The position numbers and the translations under genes are program-made. A stretch of DNA of 64,000 nt. It comes from Corydoras sp. C115 (Eukaryota > Chordata > Actinopteri > Siluriformes > Callichthyidae). A model generated the notes under the pieces. That model was given only the letters and a program-made list of their open reading frames with translations, had not been told where the DNA came from and ran no database searches. The DNA is taken from positions 2,109,501 to 2,173,500 of the forward strand of contig JAFMOC010000026.1 of the NCBI GenBank assembly GCA_019802505.1, read 5' to 3'. Below are positions 49,438 to 64,000 of this stretch, one piece after another (position 1 is the stretch's first letter; every line of letters begins with the position of its first letter).

Positions 49438-50271
49438 TTAATCACCTGTTCAGTGTTTTACATTACCTTACACCCACTGATCAGTCATTCATCAGCCTTG
49501 TGACTGTACTTTAGATAGTGGCTTAAAAAAATGAATATATTTAAACTGAAAGTAATAATGTTTTGAGTTTATTTACCCACTGTTATCTACCTTTCAAAAC
49601 ATGCCTGCACCTGAATCATATATTCCCCATCACTTACTACACATGCATGTTTAAAATAATATTTGTACCATATGTGTCTAATTTCTGGTGGAAAAAAACT
49701 AAGTACATGTATTATATATATTTTTTTTTATATATTTATTTAGTGCAGTAAAGGTTTTTTGTGAGTTCGTAAAATTTCTGCCCTAATATTATGAGTAAAT
49801 ATATTACAGACTAATCATGTAGTAAATTAAACTGTATATAATGCATACATTCCTGTTATTTTACCTTATTTAATCTATTTAATCTAATGTAGCAATTGCA
49901 CAACATTCTATTCAAGTATAAATTAAGTTACATAAAGTTGTCACTTTATTATGATGAAGATCAAATCATAATTATTTGAGTAAATACCGGCTGTATTTTG
50001 TCAGTAAAACTCTATTATTTATTTTAGTTTTAGTTTCAGTTTTTTTCTGAATTTCTCTGTAAACCTGATATATCTCTTTATCGGACCAGTGATCAACATA
50101 CATGGTGTTTATTAAATGGTCTTGGTCTGTTTAGGTGTGTGTACAGATTCTGGTGGAAAGATAACACATTAGTCTCACAGTTTTGCTTTATGAATAAACC
50201 TTACATATATACACATATCAATAACATTAGCATGTGGCGGTTTAATTATTAAATAAATACTCTTTGGCATG
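48230..50271. other. kcnb2 intron, mostly unrecognised
   Basis: Contains a (TA)n tract at 49377-49434. Several short open frames near 48430-48700 have no recognisable motif. Confidence 0.5.
49377..49434. repeat. (TA)n microsatellite
   Basis: TA tract of nearly 60 bp, preceded by ACACAC. Confidence 0.92.
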
Positions 50272-50284
50272 CATTTTCATAATA

Positions 50285-50639
50285 TTCATTCATTCATTAT
50301 CACCCGCTTTATCCTCTATTAGGGTCGCGGTGGGGTTCCCCATACCCATCCAGGGGAGAACGTTTCGGGCGCTGGGCAGATAGACCCAGGACAGGGCGCC
50401 AATCCATCGCTGGGCACACACTCACTCACTCACTCACTCAAACACACTCTATATGGGGCAATTTGGAGATCTCAATTAACTTGATCCATGTTTTTGGACT
50501 GTGGGAGGAAACCGGAGAACCCGGAGGAAACCCACGCGGACACGGGGAGAACATGGAAACTCCACCCAGATGGGGATTCGAACCGGGAATCCCTAGCACT
50601 GAGAGGCGAACGTGCTAACCACTATGCCACCGTGCCGCC
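50285..50639 (-). repeat. tRNA-derived SINE, full length
   Basis: Nearly consensus minus-strand copy with an exact 13-bp target-site duplication CATTTTCATAATA at 50272-50284 and 50640-50652. Confidence 0.95.
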
Positions 50640-50652
50640 CATTTTCATAATA

Positions 50653-54708
<4,056 letters not shown>

Positions 54709-54720
54709 ATGATTATTGAC

Positions 54721-55040
54721 GGGCGGCACGGTGGCTTAGTGGTTAGCACGTTCGCCTCTCAGTGCTAGGGATTCCCGGTTCGAATCCCCATCTGGGTGGA
54801 GTTTCCATGTTCTCCCAGTTTCCGCATGGGTTTCCTCCCATAGTCCAAAAACATGGATCAAGTCAATTGAATTCTATATAGAGTGTGTCTGTGTGAGTAA
54901 GTGTGTGCCCAGTGATGGATTGGCGCCCTGTCCTGGGTTTATCTGCCCAGCGCCCGAAACGTTCTCCCCTAGATGGGCTTGGGGAACCCCACCGCGACCC
55001 TAATAGAGGATAAAGCGGGAGATAATAAATGAATGAATGA
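54721..55040 (+). repeat. tRNA-derived SINE, nearly full length
   Basis: GGGCGGCACGGTGG head with intact A and B boxes, small deletions in the body, (GAAT)n tail. Flanked by an exact 12-bp duplication ATGATTATTGAC at 54709-54720 and 55041-55052. Confidence 0.95.
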
Positions 55041-55104
55041 ATGATTATTGACATATACATAACACCCTTTAGCACATAGCACAACCTGCACATGTAAGTT
55101 CTGA

Positions 55105-55280
55105 TGCTCATTGCTATCTTACACCTCGCCAACAGTCTATTTTCATTGGTTAATTACACGTTTTACCCAAAACACACCTATAAATGATTAGGAAAATGAG
55201 TTCATCCCTTATGCATATTTCAAAGTGTACTTTTCCTGTTGTTATAACAGCAAGACATACCAAAACATCCCAAAACAAGC
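55105..55280 (+). repeat. old DNA-transposon remnant
   Basis: GCTATCTTACACCTCGCCAA, then TTACACGTTTTACCCAAAAC, a run familiar from a common fish repeat. Shares its terminal motif with 9222 and 47820. Confidence 0.5.
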
Positions 55281-57613
55281 TATGTATTTGATGCTCACTG
55301 AGGATAAAATAGAGTCCTTTATTTGTTATTTAAAGTAATTCTGATGCAGCTGTATTTTTTTCAAAAGAAATTAGTGTATAGGTGTTGGAGCATATATTAG
55401 TTTTTTGTTTTGAAATCCCTGAGCAGCAAGCATTTTACTTGTCAAATTTGGTAGTTGGCACAGTGGTTAATTTTTATGATGTAAATAAAGTGTGAATCAG
55501 GTATACCTCTATTAGCTGGCAGAGTTTTTTAGCTGTCCATTTTAAAATAATAATAAGTAAACTGTAATTCAGTCCATACAGCCCGTTAAGACTCCCCATT
55601 CATTTATAAATGATCGATCCTGGTTGGCATTTGGTTAAACATATTATATTATGCTCAATGTACACAGATTGAGCAAACCAAGAAATAGTGGTAAATCTTA
55701 TAGTTGTTTTGAGAATGTCTATGAAAATCCCCACTAAATAATAAAAATCCAGAAATAAAGCAGTCTAGATTGACCTACACAGGCTGTTGCCAGGAATGTA
55801 ATATGATATGATATATAGATGCAGGTACTGACGTTTTAAGGGTCCAGAGTTTAATCCAGAATTAGAAACATGCAGCTGTATATGTATATTCTCATGGACT
55901 GCATGGGTATCCTGAAAGAAATCTCTTTCAGCACACATGATTTACAGCTTTTGAACTTCCTAAACCTTGGCAAGTGGTTACAAACATTAAACACAATCAG
56001 ATTGTGGTATTACCTTTAAGAAGATAAACCACCTTCAGTTCAGTTCAGTTTTGTTGAAAAAATTCACAGAAGGATGGTCTAGAGACCCATACATTCAATA
56101 TTCAGACATGAATTTGGTAATGTGTTATTTTTATTTTTATTGTAGCATGCAATACTGTGGCTAACTGTGATTAGCTCTACTATTATCTTCCACACAAAAG
56201 ATGAGAAAATCCAACCTTTGTTATATATTTATTTTGCAAACAAAATTACCCGGTTAAAGTTATTCCTAATTATCAGTGATACATGGCTTTCTTTTTAAGT
56301 TTAAAGAATAATAAGCTGAGAATTTCAGATCTATCATTTTTACAAATCTCTGCATTGTCTTAGTAAATGAGTAGTTAGCTCACCTGGCCATGAAACACAA
56401 AATCTCTCCAGGTACTTTTACAATTACAATTACTTTTCACAGTGGTCTGATGAGAGAAACGGCTTTTTCCTAGAACATTTTCAAAATTCTCACTGGGCAA
56501 TAAAGTGACATTCGAAGGTAATTTTGGACACCTGGTGACCCCAGGGTGCTTCTTACTTACATCCCTTCTCTGTGTAAATTAATATGAAGTCATTCCAATC
56601 ATCGTGCTGATTTGGAAGGAATTCAATAATTCAATTATTTATTTTTTTTTATTTTATTTATTTTAATATTTCTGTAATACCATTGCAGTTAGGTCACTAC
56701 ATTTCTTGTCTTCGTTTTCAACATTTGTCTGTTTCAGGATTACTGTTATTAGAAATGGCCACTTCAGGTTAATGCTGAGCAAACTTTAAATTATATAACC
56801 TAAGACTATACTGGTATTACATCGGGAATAAAATGTGCTTCTCGTGTATTCTTGGTGACTCTGCAGGAGATTTCTTAATGTCTGATAGGATTTTCTTACA
56901 GATCTGGCAGTACTTTTGCTCAGGAGGATTTTGCTTGGCATTTTGAGGCCTTGTGTCCTTTGCATCTGAGCCTTCAGATTAACCTCCTACAAGTTCAATC
57001 AGATTCCAAATCCACAGCTTGTATTACATGATACATATGATGAAGTGTAGTTATATTGATATGGGTTGATTTGAAAAGGATTTTTTGCTCATTTTATCAG
57101 ACCTGTGGAGACTGGGCTCACATTGTCTCCTCTGTGGCCGGATGTTTCAGGATAACTCTAATAATAGGATTTAGTTGCTATCTATAGGGAGGCTAGAGAA
57201 AGGTTAGATGTGGTTAGTCACATTTTCCAGGCTGACAAGAAGAATAGAGATAAGATTTTTAAAAAGTTTAAATTGTGTGTTTGTTGTTTTAAATAAAACA
57301 AGAAATAATATTCTGTGGATTTTTGTTTCAATAAGGTGAAAAACCTGCATTAGACGAACTGTGTGCCTACAGAAAATTATTGGCACATTTACCATTGTGT
57401 AGTGCTACGTTTAACCAATTAAACTAAGTTAAACTGATCATAATAAGTAACAAATATATCATAATTAAATATTTTTAATTTAAAGAGAAATTTAATTCAG
57501 TACTAAGTTCCAACACAACAATAATTTAATCATCGGCAAAAAAAATCAATCATCGCAATTGCATATTAATTAATTTGCATTTTCATATTTTTTTATATTT
57601 ATACTCTGGTGTA
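55281..57613. other. kcnb2 intron, nothing recognised
   Basis: About 2.3 kb of AT-rich intron with no supported feature. Confidence 0.5.
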
Positions 57614-57626
57614 CTGAGCTAAATAT

Positions 57627-57849
57627 GGATGGATCCATCCATTATCTTCTGCTTTATCCTCTACTAGGGTCACAGGGGGGTTCCCCATGCCCATTCAGGG
57701 GAGAACATTTCGGGCGCTGGGCAGATACACCTGGAGGAAACCCACACGGACACGGGGAGAACATGGAAACTCCACCCAGATTAGGATTCGAACCGGGAAT
57801 CCTTAGCGCTGAGAGGCGAATGTGCTAACCACTAAGCCACCATGCCGCC
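57627..57849 (-). repeat. tRNA-derived SINE with internal deletion
   Basis: Minus-strand copy from a (GGAT)n tail to the GGGCGGC head, with the body between CAGATACAC and CTGGAGGAAACCC missing. Flanked by CTGAGCTAAATAT at 57614-57626 and 57850-57862. Confidence 0.93.
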
Positions 57850-57862
57850 CTGAGCTAAATAT

Positions 57863-57997
57863 TCATTCATTCATTCATTATCTCCCGCTTTATCCTCTAT
57901 TAGGGTCGCGGTGGGGTTCCCCATGCCCATCCAGGGGAGAACATCTCGGGCGCTGGGCAGATAGACCTAGGACAGGGCGCCAATCCATCGCTGGGCA
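57863..57997 (-). repeat. short-form SINE inserted at the same target site
   Basis: 135 bp from the (ATTC)n tail to CGCTGGGCA. Flanked by CTGAGCTAAATAT at 57850-57862 and 57998-58010, so it shares its left target copy with the preceding SINE. Its 5' end falls at the same base as the short copy at 21902-22032. Confidence 0.93.
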
Positions 57998-58010
57998 CTG
58001 AGCTAAATAT

Positions 58011-59158
58011 ATAATATCTTAATACATTATATTAATATTAGACAAGTAAGTAATAAAAAAAAGAATTGTGTAATACATTGTAAATAAAAGCAGACTGTCA
58101 TGGCCTGGCAATTAACTTGGTAGAAGAAAACGAGCAATCACATGCTTCCTCCAAGTCATGTGATACCAGCTGCCTTATCATTGTTACAAACAACAGCAGT
58201 GATGACAGTGGAATGTGCTCCTGCTACCTGCTGTGTGTATGAGCTGAAAGTGTTGTGATTAGTAGAGAGAATAATATACACCCTTACAGAAAAGATGTTT
58301 TATTTTGGTCTATTTGGGCTTCCTCTATGGTTAATGGTGGGGACAAATGCTAACTAGATGAATAGGTGAACATGCCTATTGGAGGTTCCTGAACCCTATT
58401 ATTTTATCCCCATTACAGAGCAAATCTTATGTATGTATTAGACATAGTTTATTAGACAGAGTTAGGATTTTTTAGGAATATGTTACAAATTTTTGTGCAG
58501 GTTATCTGTGCAGACTACCACTGACACTTAAGAATCTCACTTTTTAAAAATGAAATCAAATAGTGAACAAGGACAATCCCCCTTAAAACTTAATTGCATA
58601 TAGCATTTATTGAACGTAAAGAAGGCAAAATCAGTAGGATATGCAGGTGATGACTATGTCTAGTCATTAAGGTTTATGAAAGCAAGCATAAGTAGCAAGT
58701 CCAGCAGTCAATACACTCATTCAGTATTAGCAACATTAGTGTCTTGGATTGAAGTATGTCATTACATAAGGGCATGGTGCCTTCCGCTTTAATGCTGCAG
58801 ACACAGTGATGGATTTAATGGTGCGAAATGTGATAGGAAGAATACCTCAGTCTGAAATATCAGATTAACCCAGACAAGCAAAGTGGAAAAACCCTTTGAG
58901 AGGCATCCATTCCCAAACTAACAAAGCAGCTAATCAATATGTGCTTGGCAGTTTTTATCACCAGAGATGTGTGTGCTGGGATATGTACATAGCCAATAAG
59001 GTGGCACACACAGCATGGGGCCATGTTTAGTTTTCTTTCTTTTTCATTAGCCTTAGGGTTTTGCAAAGAATACTAATTGTTGGTATTGAATTTGAACTTA
59101 AAGCAAAAGGACATTCATAATGATCAACTCAACTTACCATTTTTTCCTTTCTTTGCAG
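58011..59158. other. kcnb2 intron, distal part
   Basis: About 1.1 kb before the second coding exon. No repeat is identified with confidence. It ends in the pyrimidine tract TTTTTTCCTTTCTTTGCAG that forms the acceptor. Confidence 0.55.
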
Positions 59159-60985
59159 GTCCTGGCCATAATATCTATCCTGTTCATCATTTTGTCAACC
59201 ATTGCCCTGTCACTGAATACCTTACCTGATTTTCAAGTCCCAGATGAGTTCGGACAGTCTAATGACAACCCAAACCTTGCTCATGTAGAAGCTGTTTGCA
59301 TAGCATGGTTCACCATGGAATACCTTCTGCGTTTTCTATCCTCACCCAACAAGTGGAAGTTTTTCAAAGGTCCTTTAAATGTAATTGATTTACTGGCTAT
59401 ACTTCCCTACTATGTCACAATATTTCTCACAGAGTCTAATAAGAGCGTACTCCAGTTTCAAAATGTACGCAGGGTGGTTCAGATATTCCGGATCATGAGA
59501 ATATTGAGGATATTAAAGCTGGCCAGACACTCCACAGGACTTCAATCATTGGGCTTTACTCTAAGGAGGAGCTACAATGAACTTGGCTTGTTGATATTAT
59601 TCTTGGCAATGGGCATTATGATCTTCTCTAGTCTTGTGTTCTTTGCTGAAAAAGATGAAGATGCAACAAAATTTACAAGCATTCCAGCATCATTCTGGTG
59701 GGCCACGATTACAATGACGACTGTGGGTTATGGAGACATCTATCCTCAAACTCTGCTTGGTAAAATTGTAGGTGGGCTGTGTTGTATTGCTGGAGTTTTG
59801 GTGATTGCATTGCCCATTCCGATCATTGTGAACAACTTTTCTGAATTCTACAAGGAGCAAAAGAGACAAGAAAAAGCAATCAAGCGTAGAGAAGCTTTGG
59901 AAAGAGCCAAGAGGAACGGTAGTATTGTGTCAATGAACCTCAAGGATACCTTTGTACGTAACATGGAGTTGATGGATGTTGTCATTGAAAAGGGTGAGGA
60001 GAAGACTTCAGACAACCACATTTCTCCTAGTAGATGGCCTTATCAAAGGAGCCCAGGGTCCATCACTAAAACCTATGATGCTAAATACCAGGAAGTCATG
60101 CAGTTAAGATCTCCAGAAAAAGTCACCAAGCCAGCTTCAAGTCCTCAACGGCTAAATGTGAAAACACTGGAACAAATGTACAACCAGATGGCAACATCCC
60201 CAGAGGCATCAGCACTAAAAGACTGCAGTAAGATGGGCAAAGAGGAGAGTTTAGAGATGAAGGTTGTTCAGTGTGAGTCTCTGAATAAGAATCGGCCTAT
60301 TACCGATATCAGGAGTTTATCCAGCATTGACAGTTTTGCATCCTGCTCGACAGATATAAGTGAAGTTGAGAAAACAGCTTTGCTTCCAAATTTAATACAG
60401 TCAAGGCACCCTCGAGCTCCCCCTCCTCTAGATCTAAGCCAGATCACCTCTCTTAACACAAAGCCAACAATTATCAAGGAGGGCCTATATGAATTTGTCC
60501 AGTGTAAGCCAGAGGGCAGTGCTCGATCTCAAGGTGAGGAGAACCAAAGCTTTGACATGAGTAATGAAAGTATAAGAAGCTCTCAAAAAACACATGCTAA
60601 AGGAATTCAGGTTAATTTTTCAGAGTCTGGTGAGTCCTCCAGCCTACATCTGGTGGTGACTGAAGACACAACAACACTGACTCCACATTCTCATCAAAGC
60701 TCTTCAAGTCCTAGAACCACTGGTAGAGGTTTTGAAGGGGAAGAAGCAATGACTTTCCCTGGGTTCCCTGCACCATCCTCTGGTGAGAACCAAAAGGGTA
60801 AAAACCATATTGACAAGCCTGTTGTGTCTCCAGCTTCACCTAAAACAATCCTGAATTGTTCCCCTGGCATGGGAGGCACTCCAGAAAGCAGTGGCCAGAA
60901 AGCTATAAACCACCTCCTGTCACCAGATTTTCTCAAATCAGCTGAAGATGGAAGCATTTCTCCACCATGTGAGACCAGCATGTAA
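59159..60985 (+). CDS. kcnb2: kcnb2 second coding exon (S1-S6, pore, C-tail)
   Basis: Begins after CTTTGCAG in phase 0 with VLAIISILF and encodes residues 193-800. Approximate positions: S1 193-212, S2 234-252, S3 266-282, S4 294-317 with the arginine ladder RRVVQIFRIMRILRILK, S5 334-355, selectivity filter TVGYGD 380-385, S6 398-422 with the PIP hinge (ALPIPI). The cytoplasmic tail begins NNFSEFYKEQKRQEKAIKRR as in human Kv2.2. The proximal restriction and clustering motif SSIDSFASC (S-I-D-S-F-A-S from residue 581) is conserved; in Kv2 channels this phosphorylatable segment binds VAP proteins at ER-plasma membrane junctions. The tail ends ETSM, as in human KCNB2, which separates it from KCNB1. 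At 800 residues it is about 110 shorter than human Kv2.2, with the loss in the variable distal tail. Confidence 0.97.
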   Translation, partial: VLAIISILFIILSTIALSLNTLPDFQVPDEFGQSNDNPNLAHVEAVCIAWFTMEYLLRFLSSPNKWKFFKGPLNVIDLLAILPYYVTIFLTESNKSVLQFQNVRRVVQIFRIMRILRILKLARHSTGLQSLGFTLRRSYNELGLLILFLAMGIMIFSSLVFFAEKDEDATKFTSIPASFWWATITMTTVGYGDIYPQTLLGKIVGGLCCIAGVLVIALPIPIIVNNFSEFYKEQKRQEKAIKRREALERAKRNGSIVSMNLKDTFVRNMELMDVVIEKGEEKTSDNHISPSRWPYQRSPGSITKTYDAKYQEVMQLRSPEKVTKPASSPQRLNVKTLEQMYNQMATSPEASALKDCSKMGKEESLEMKVVQCESLNKNRPITDIRSLSSIDSFASCSTDISEVEKTALLPNLIQSRHPRAPPPLDLSQITSLNTKPTIIKEGLYEFVQCKPEGSARSQGEENQSFDMSNESIRSSQKTHAKGIQVNFSESGESSSLHLVVTEDTTTLTPHSHQSSSSPRTTGRGFEGEEAMTFPGFPAPSSGENQKGKNHIDKPVVSPASPKTILNCSPGMGGTPESSGQKAINHLLSPDFLKSAEDGSISPPCETSM

Positions 60986-63310
60986 TTGCAACAGCACCTA
61001 TATTTAATGATACAGACTGACTGAAAATTAAGAGCTACATTGGGGAAATTATGGATTCTGGTAAGGTGGGGCCAGAAGAGAAGTCTTGACTTCAAATAAA
61101 AAGAACATCAAAATAATTTTATGTTGATAAATAAAAACATTAAAAGGACTGCAGTTCTGCAGTAGAAGAGACTTACAGACAGAGTCGTTGGGGTAAATCA
61201 AAATGTATTGACTTTGTATTGACTCTAAGAATAAAAAAACGGCTTAAAGGTCAGTGCATTAACTGTTCCTAGGATCCAGCAACTGTACTGACCCCACTTC
61301 ATCCGCTTGTAATTTTTAAATGTCTTTAACAGTTAGTTTTGAGGACTACTTAGTCTTTCTAGGTTGTTCATAGAAAATATGACAAATCAACTGCCAGTAA
61401 AGAATCTATCCTATAGTGAAAATGGTTGCTGAATCACATGGAGACAAGGCAAGTGTAAGAGCTATTGTATAAGTCATTCAAAGGAGTGATTATTCCTGAT
61501 AATATTCCAGCTGTTCCAGGAAAAAAGACTTTATGCTTTTGATTTTTGTCAAGCTGTGGTAGGGATAACAATTAAACTCTTTCACAGAAACCCATTTACA
61601 TAGTAATATGCCAGTTACTTACAGGTAATGGTATAGGAGTAAATGCACCTCAGAATCAAAGTTCTTAGATGATTGACATGATAATGTATTTGGTTACAAC
61701 TGGCAGGTTATGACCAGGTCTGTGGAGAAACAGTGTTACTGCATAAGATGTGCTATACACAAAGAGGCAATTTAATTAAATTCAGATGTGAATCTCATAA
61801 TGCTTTGTACAGATTTATAAGAATTAATTCATATTTAATATTATTATTAGAGAAGCATTTGTTGACTCTATAGCCAAAGCACAGACTATTTTGAAGAAAT
61901 AGTATTATATTCTATGATGTAATTTTTTTTGAAAATGATATCCATAACAGAAGAGATTAATAAACCAAGTATGCAGTGCATGCTTTTTACAAAGAGCAAA
62001 ATTCATAAAGGTAAAGGCACTTATAAATCAGTCAGCCATGACGAGAGAGAAAATGCAGCCTAAATAAAGACAATAAGTTGTTTAAAGCAAATATTGCACC
62101 AAAGCTGCAGATTTGTCATTCATCTCATGCTATAATAATCAGCATCTATATGCAACTACATACAACCCACTATATATTGTCACAGTACTGGCAGCAAAAG
62201 TAAACAATGATAAGATGACTGTGGAATATGAATTAGTAGTCAGTTTACTTAACATGTATGCACAATAATTCATAGGACTAAACATGGGCATATAGTTGAT
62301 CAAAATATGCCTTTATGGGGTGAAGTCCTCCTAATTTCCAAGCTTGTGGAAGTGTTTGAAGGAGCACTGAACACAAACTGAAAGGATGGGAGCAATACGA
62401 GACCACATAGCATCATACACACAACTATGTTAGCATGCTAGTCTGATTAGTGCATTTATTCAAAATAAACAATGCATGTACACATTGCCAGTCATCCAGC
62501 ACTTTGTTTTAACACTATGGACAAATTTGTTTGGAAAACAACATTTGCTGTTGGTTGTGTTGCCTTTTTTAAACCATCTGGAAAGGAACATATCAGTAAT
62601 GAAGATGGATGCAGCAGCTCCTCCTGTTGGACGATGAGAACAGCACTTTATATTGATGTCACTGACTGCCCTTAGCACTCGTTGACAGCCTCGATGGCTC
62701 AGCTTCTTCACCATAACTTTAAATGTATATGTAGACAAACAGTAAACACTGCAAAAGCTACTGTTTTTGATGTAATTAACTTTTTTTTAAAAGCTGTTCA
62801 GGCAGGCAGGACAGATAGGTCCTGCTTAGGTAATTCCTGTGTTTATGAATTATTATGCGTGCCTTGTCATAAATATTTATGAGAAGGTGTAAAGGTTTTT
62901 GGCTTTGTTCGTATCAGTCTGTACAGAAAATTCTAATTTTTATAGAGTGAAATATGCAAGTACTGACTTCTCAGGTTTTGTATAGCTCAAAAAGCACTAA
63001 TGTCATGGCTTCTTTCCTCATCAGACCATTGTGACATGTCTCATGCATTTATCTGTTTGATGGTTGTTACTCTGTATGTAACCATTATATAGTTGTTGCA
63101 TTTGAAGTTTCATTCACTTGAACAAAAATTTCCTGTAACTAATATTGTACAGCAAACTGATTATTCCTGCACAAGCTGACTTTTCTTTTTTCCCTCAGTT
63201 GGTAGTCTGTGGCTGTGCAACAGTAGTCATATGTATTGTACAATAAACTTTTAAAATAGTGACTGGATTGTTTCAAACACGGTAAAATAAATGTGTTTGT
63301 ACATAAACTG
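60986..63310 (+). other. kcnb2: kcnb2 3'UTR
   Basis: About 2.3 kb after the TAA stop with no repeat insertion. It ends near two AATAAA signals. It is less AT-rich and less repetitive than the surrounding intron, consistent with transcribed sequence. An AATAAA near 61095 could give a short alternative 3' end. Confidence 0.65.
63242..63291 (+). terminator. kcnb2: kcnb2 polyadenylation signals
   Basis: AATAAA at 63242-63247 and again at 63286-63291, the second followed by a TG-rich stretch (ATGTGTTTGTAC) of the type found downstream of cleavage sites. Confidence 0.55.
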
Positions 63311-63728
63311 TAGGTTGTCTTTATTGAGTCTTTATTTAGAAACTTTTCCTTACTGTTACTACACAGTTATTAATCAGTGTAGTCTAGTAGTTTAGGGCAG
63401 TAACCATATTTAAACCAAAATATTCATTACAGACTTACTAAATAAACTTATTGTGTACAACTCTTGCTTAAAAATTAATTGCCTATTTTAAAAAATAATA
63501 AAGCTATGTTTGGTGATTGTCTTGTCCATTACAGAGCAAAGCAAATGATGCTAAAGAAGAAACCTAATAAAGTGGCTAATAAATATACATCCAAAATCAG
63601 AACTAAGAATGCTACTTTGTATTTTCATGAACTAATACATTGTTTTATCTAAAGAACAAAGACAACAAAGGATTTCACACAGTCAAAAACCTTTCATTAG
63701 TTACCATTTATAAACCCCACTGAACAGG
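63311..63728. other. sequence downstream of kcnb2, nothing recognised
   Basis: AT-rich sequence after the polyadenylation signals. Confidence 0.5.
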
Positions 63729-63935
63729 CTTTGTGGTTAGCACGTTCGCCTCTCAGCACTAGGGATTCCCGGTTCGAATCCCAATCTGGGAGTTTCCATG
63801 TTCTCCTTGTGTCCACGTGGGTTTCCTACGGGTTCTCTGGTTTCCTCCCACACTCCAACAACATGGATCGAAGTCAATTGAATTCTCCAATATTACCCCA
63901 TATAGAGTGTGTTTGTGTGTGTGTGCCCAGCGATA
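63729..63935 (+). repeat. SINE fragment lacking both ends
   Basis: Starts inside the A box (TTTGTGGTTAGCACGTTCGC), keeps the B box GGTTCGAATCCC, and stops after GCCCAGCGATAGATTGG without the 3' third or tail. The 3' break falls close to the point where the short-form copies begin. Confidence 0.85.
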
Positions 63936-64000
63936 GATTGGGTTAGATTTATTTGCATATTTATATTTGGAATTTAACTTTATTTCTATTCTTATATTGA

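Noticed and set aside
60694..61095. Minus-strand open frame of 133 codons
   Set aside because: Antisense to the kcnb2 C-tail, with no motif of its own.

Overview
The window is AT-rich vertebrate DNA, almost certainly from a teleost fish. Two genes with vertebrate exon-intron structure are present. Most of the rest is fish-type repeats: a tRNA-derived SINE in about 22 copies, Tc1/mariner elements, a LINE 3' end, and many long (TA)n, (GT)n and (CT)n tracts. A catfish-like (otophysan) source is a guess from the Mermaid-like look of the SINE and the abundant Tc1 elements.

Gene 1 (about 0.35-8.6 kb, minus strand) is the N-terminal ankyrin-repeat half of trpa1, the electrophile- and temperature-sensing TRP cation channel. 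Fourteen coding exons join in frame over 1,750 nt (about 583 residues) with consensus splice sites. The transmembrane half lies beyond position 1. The exon carrying the start codon was not found.

Gene 2 (about 22.4-63.3 kb, plus strand) is kcnb2, the voltage-gated potassium channel Kv2.2. It has a probable non-coding first exon near 22.4-22.9 kb. One coding exon (25,189-25,764) carries the T1 domain, and a second (59,159-60,985) carries S1-S6, the pore and the C-tail. A 33.4 kb intron separates them, and a 3'UTR of about 2.3 kb follows. The predicted protein is 800 residues. trpa1 and kcnb2 are divergent neighbours, the same arrangement as TRPA1-KCNB2 on human chromosome 8q.

The intergenic region (8.6-22.4 kb) holds SINEs, a LINE 3' end, a possible LTR remnant, very long GT tracts and part of a local duplication that overlaps the candidate kcnb2 promoter. 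The large kcnb2 intron holds a cluster of SINEs (27-32.6 kb), a nearly intact Tc1 element (39,622-41,231) whose transposase has one premature stop, older Tc1 fossils, a foldback element inside a SINE, an inverted repeat around a (TA)n/SINE core, and an unrecognised coding-like fragment near 33.6-33.9 kb.

No new multi-gene system was found. The most informative unusual signals concern SINE biology: exact 12-14 bp target-site duplications, a recurrent short form with the same 5' end at two loci, three copies of one target site, and microhomology-type internal deletions.
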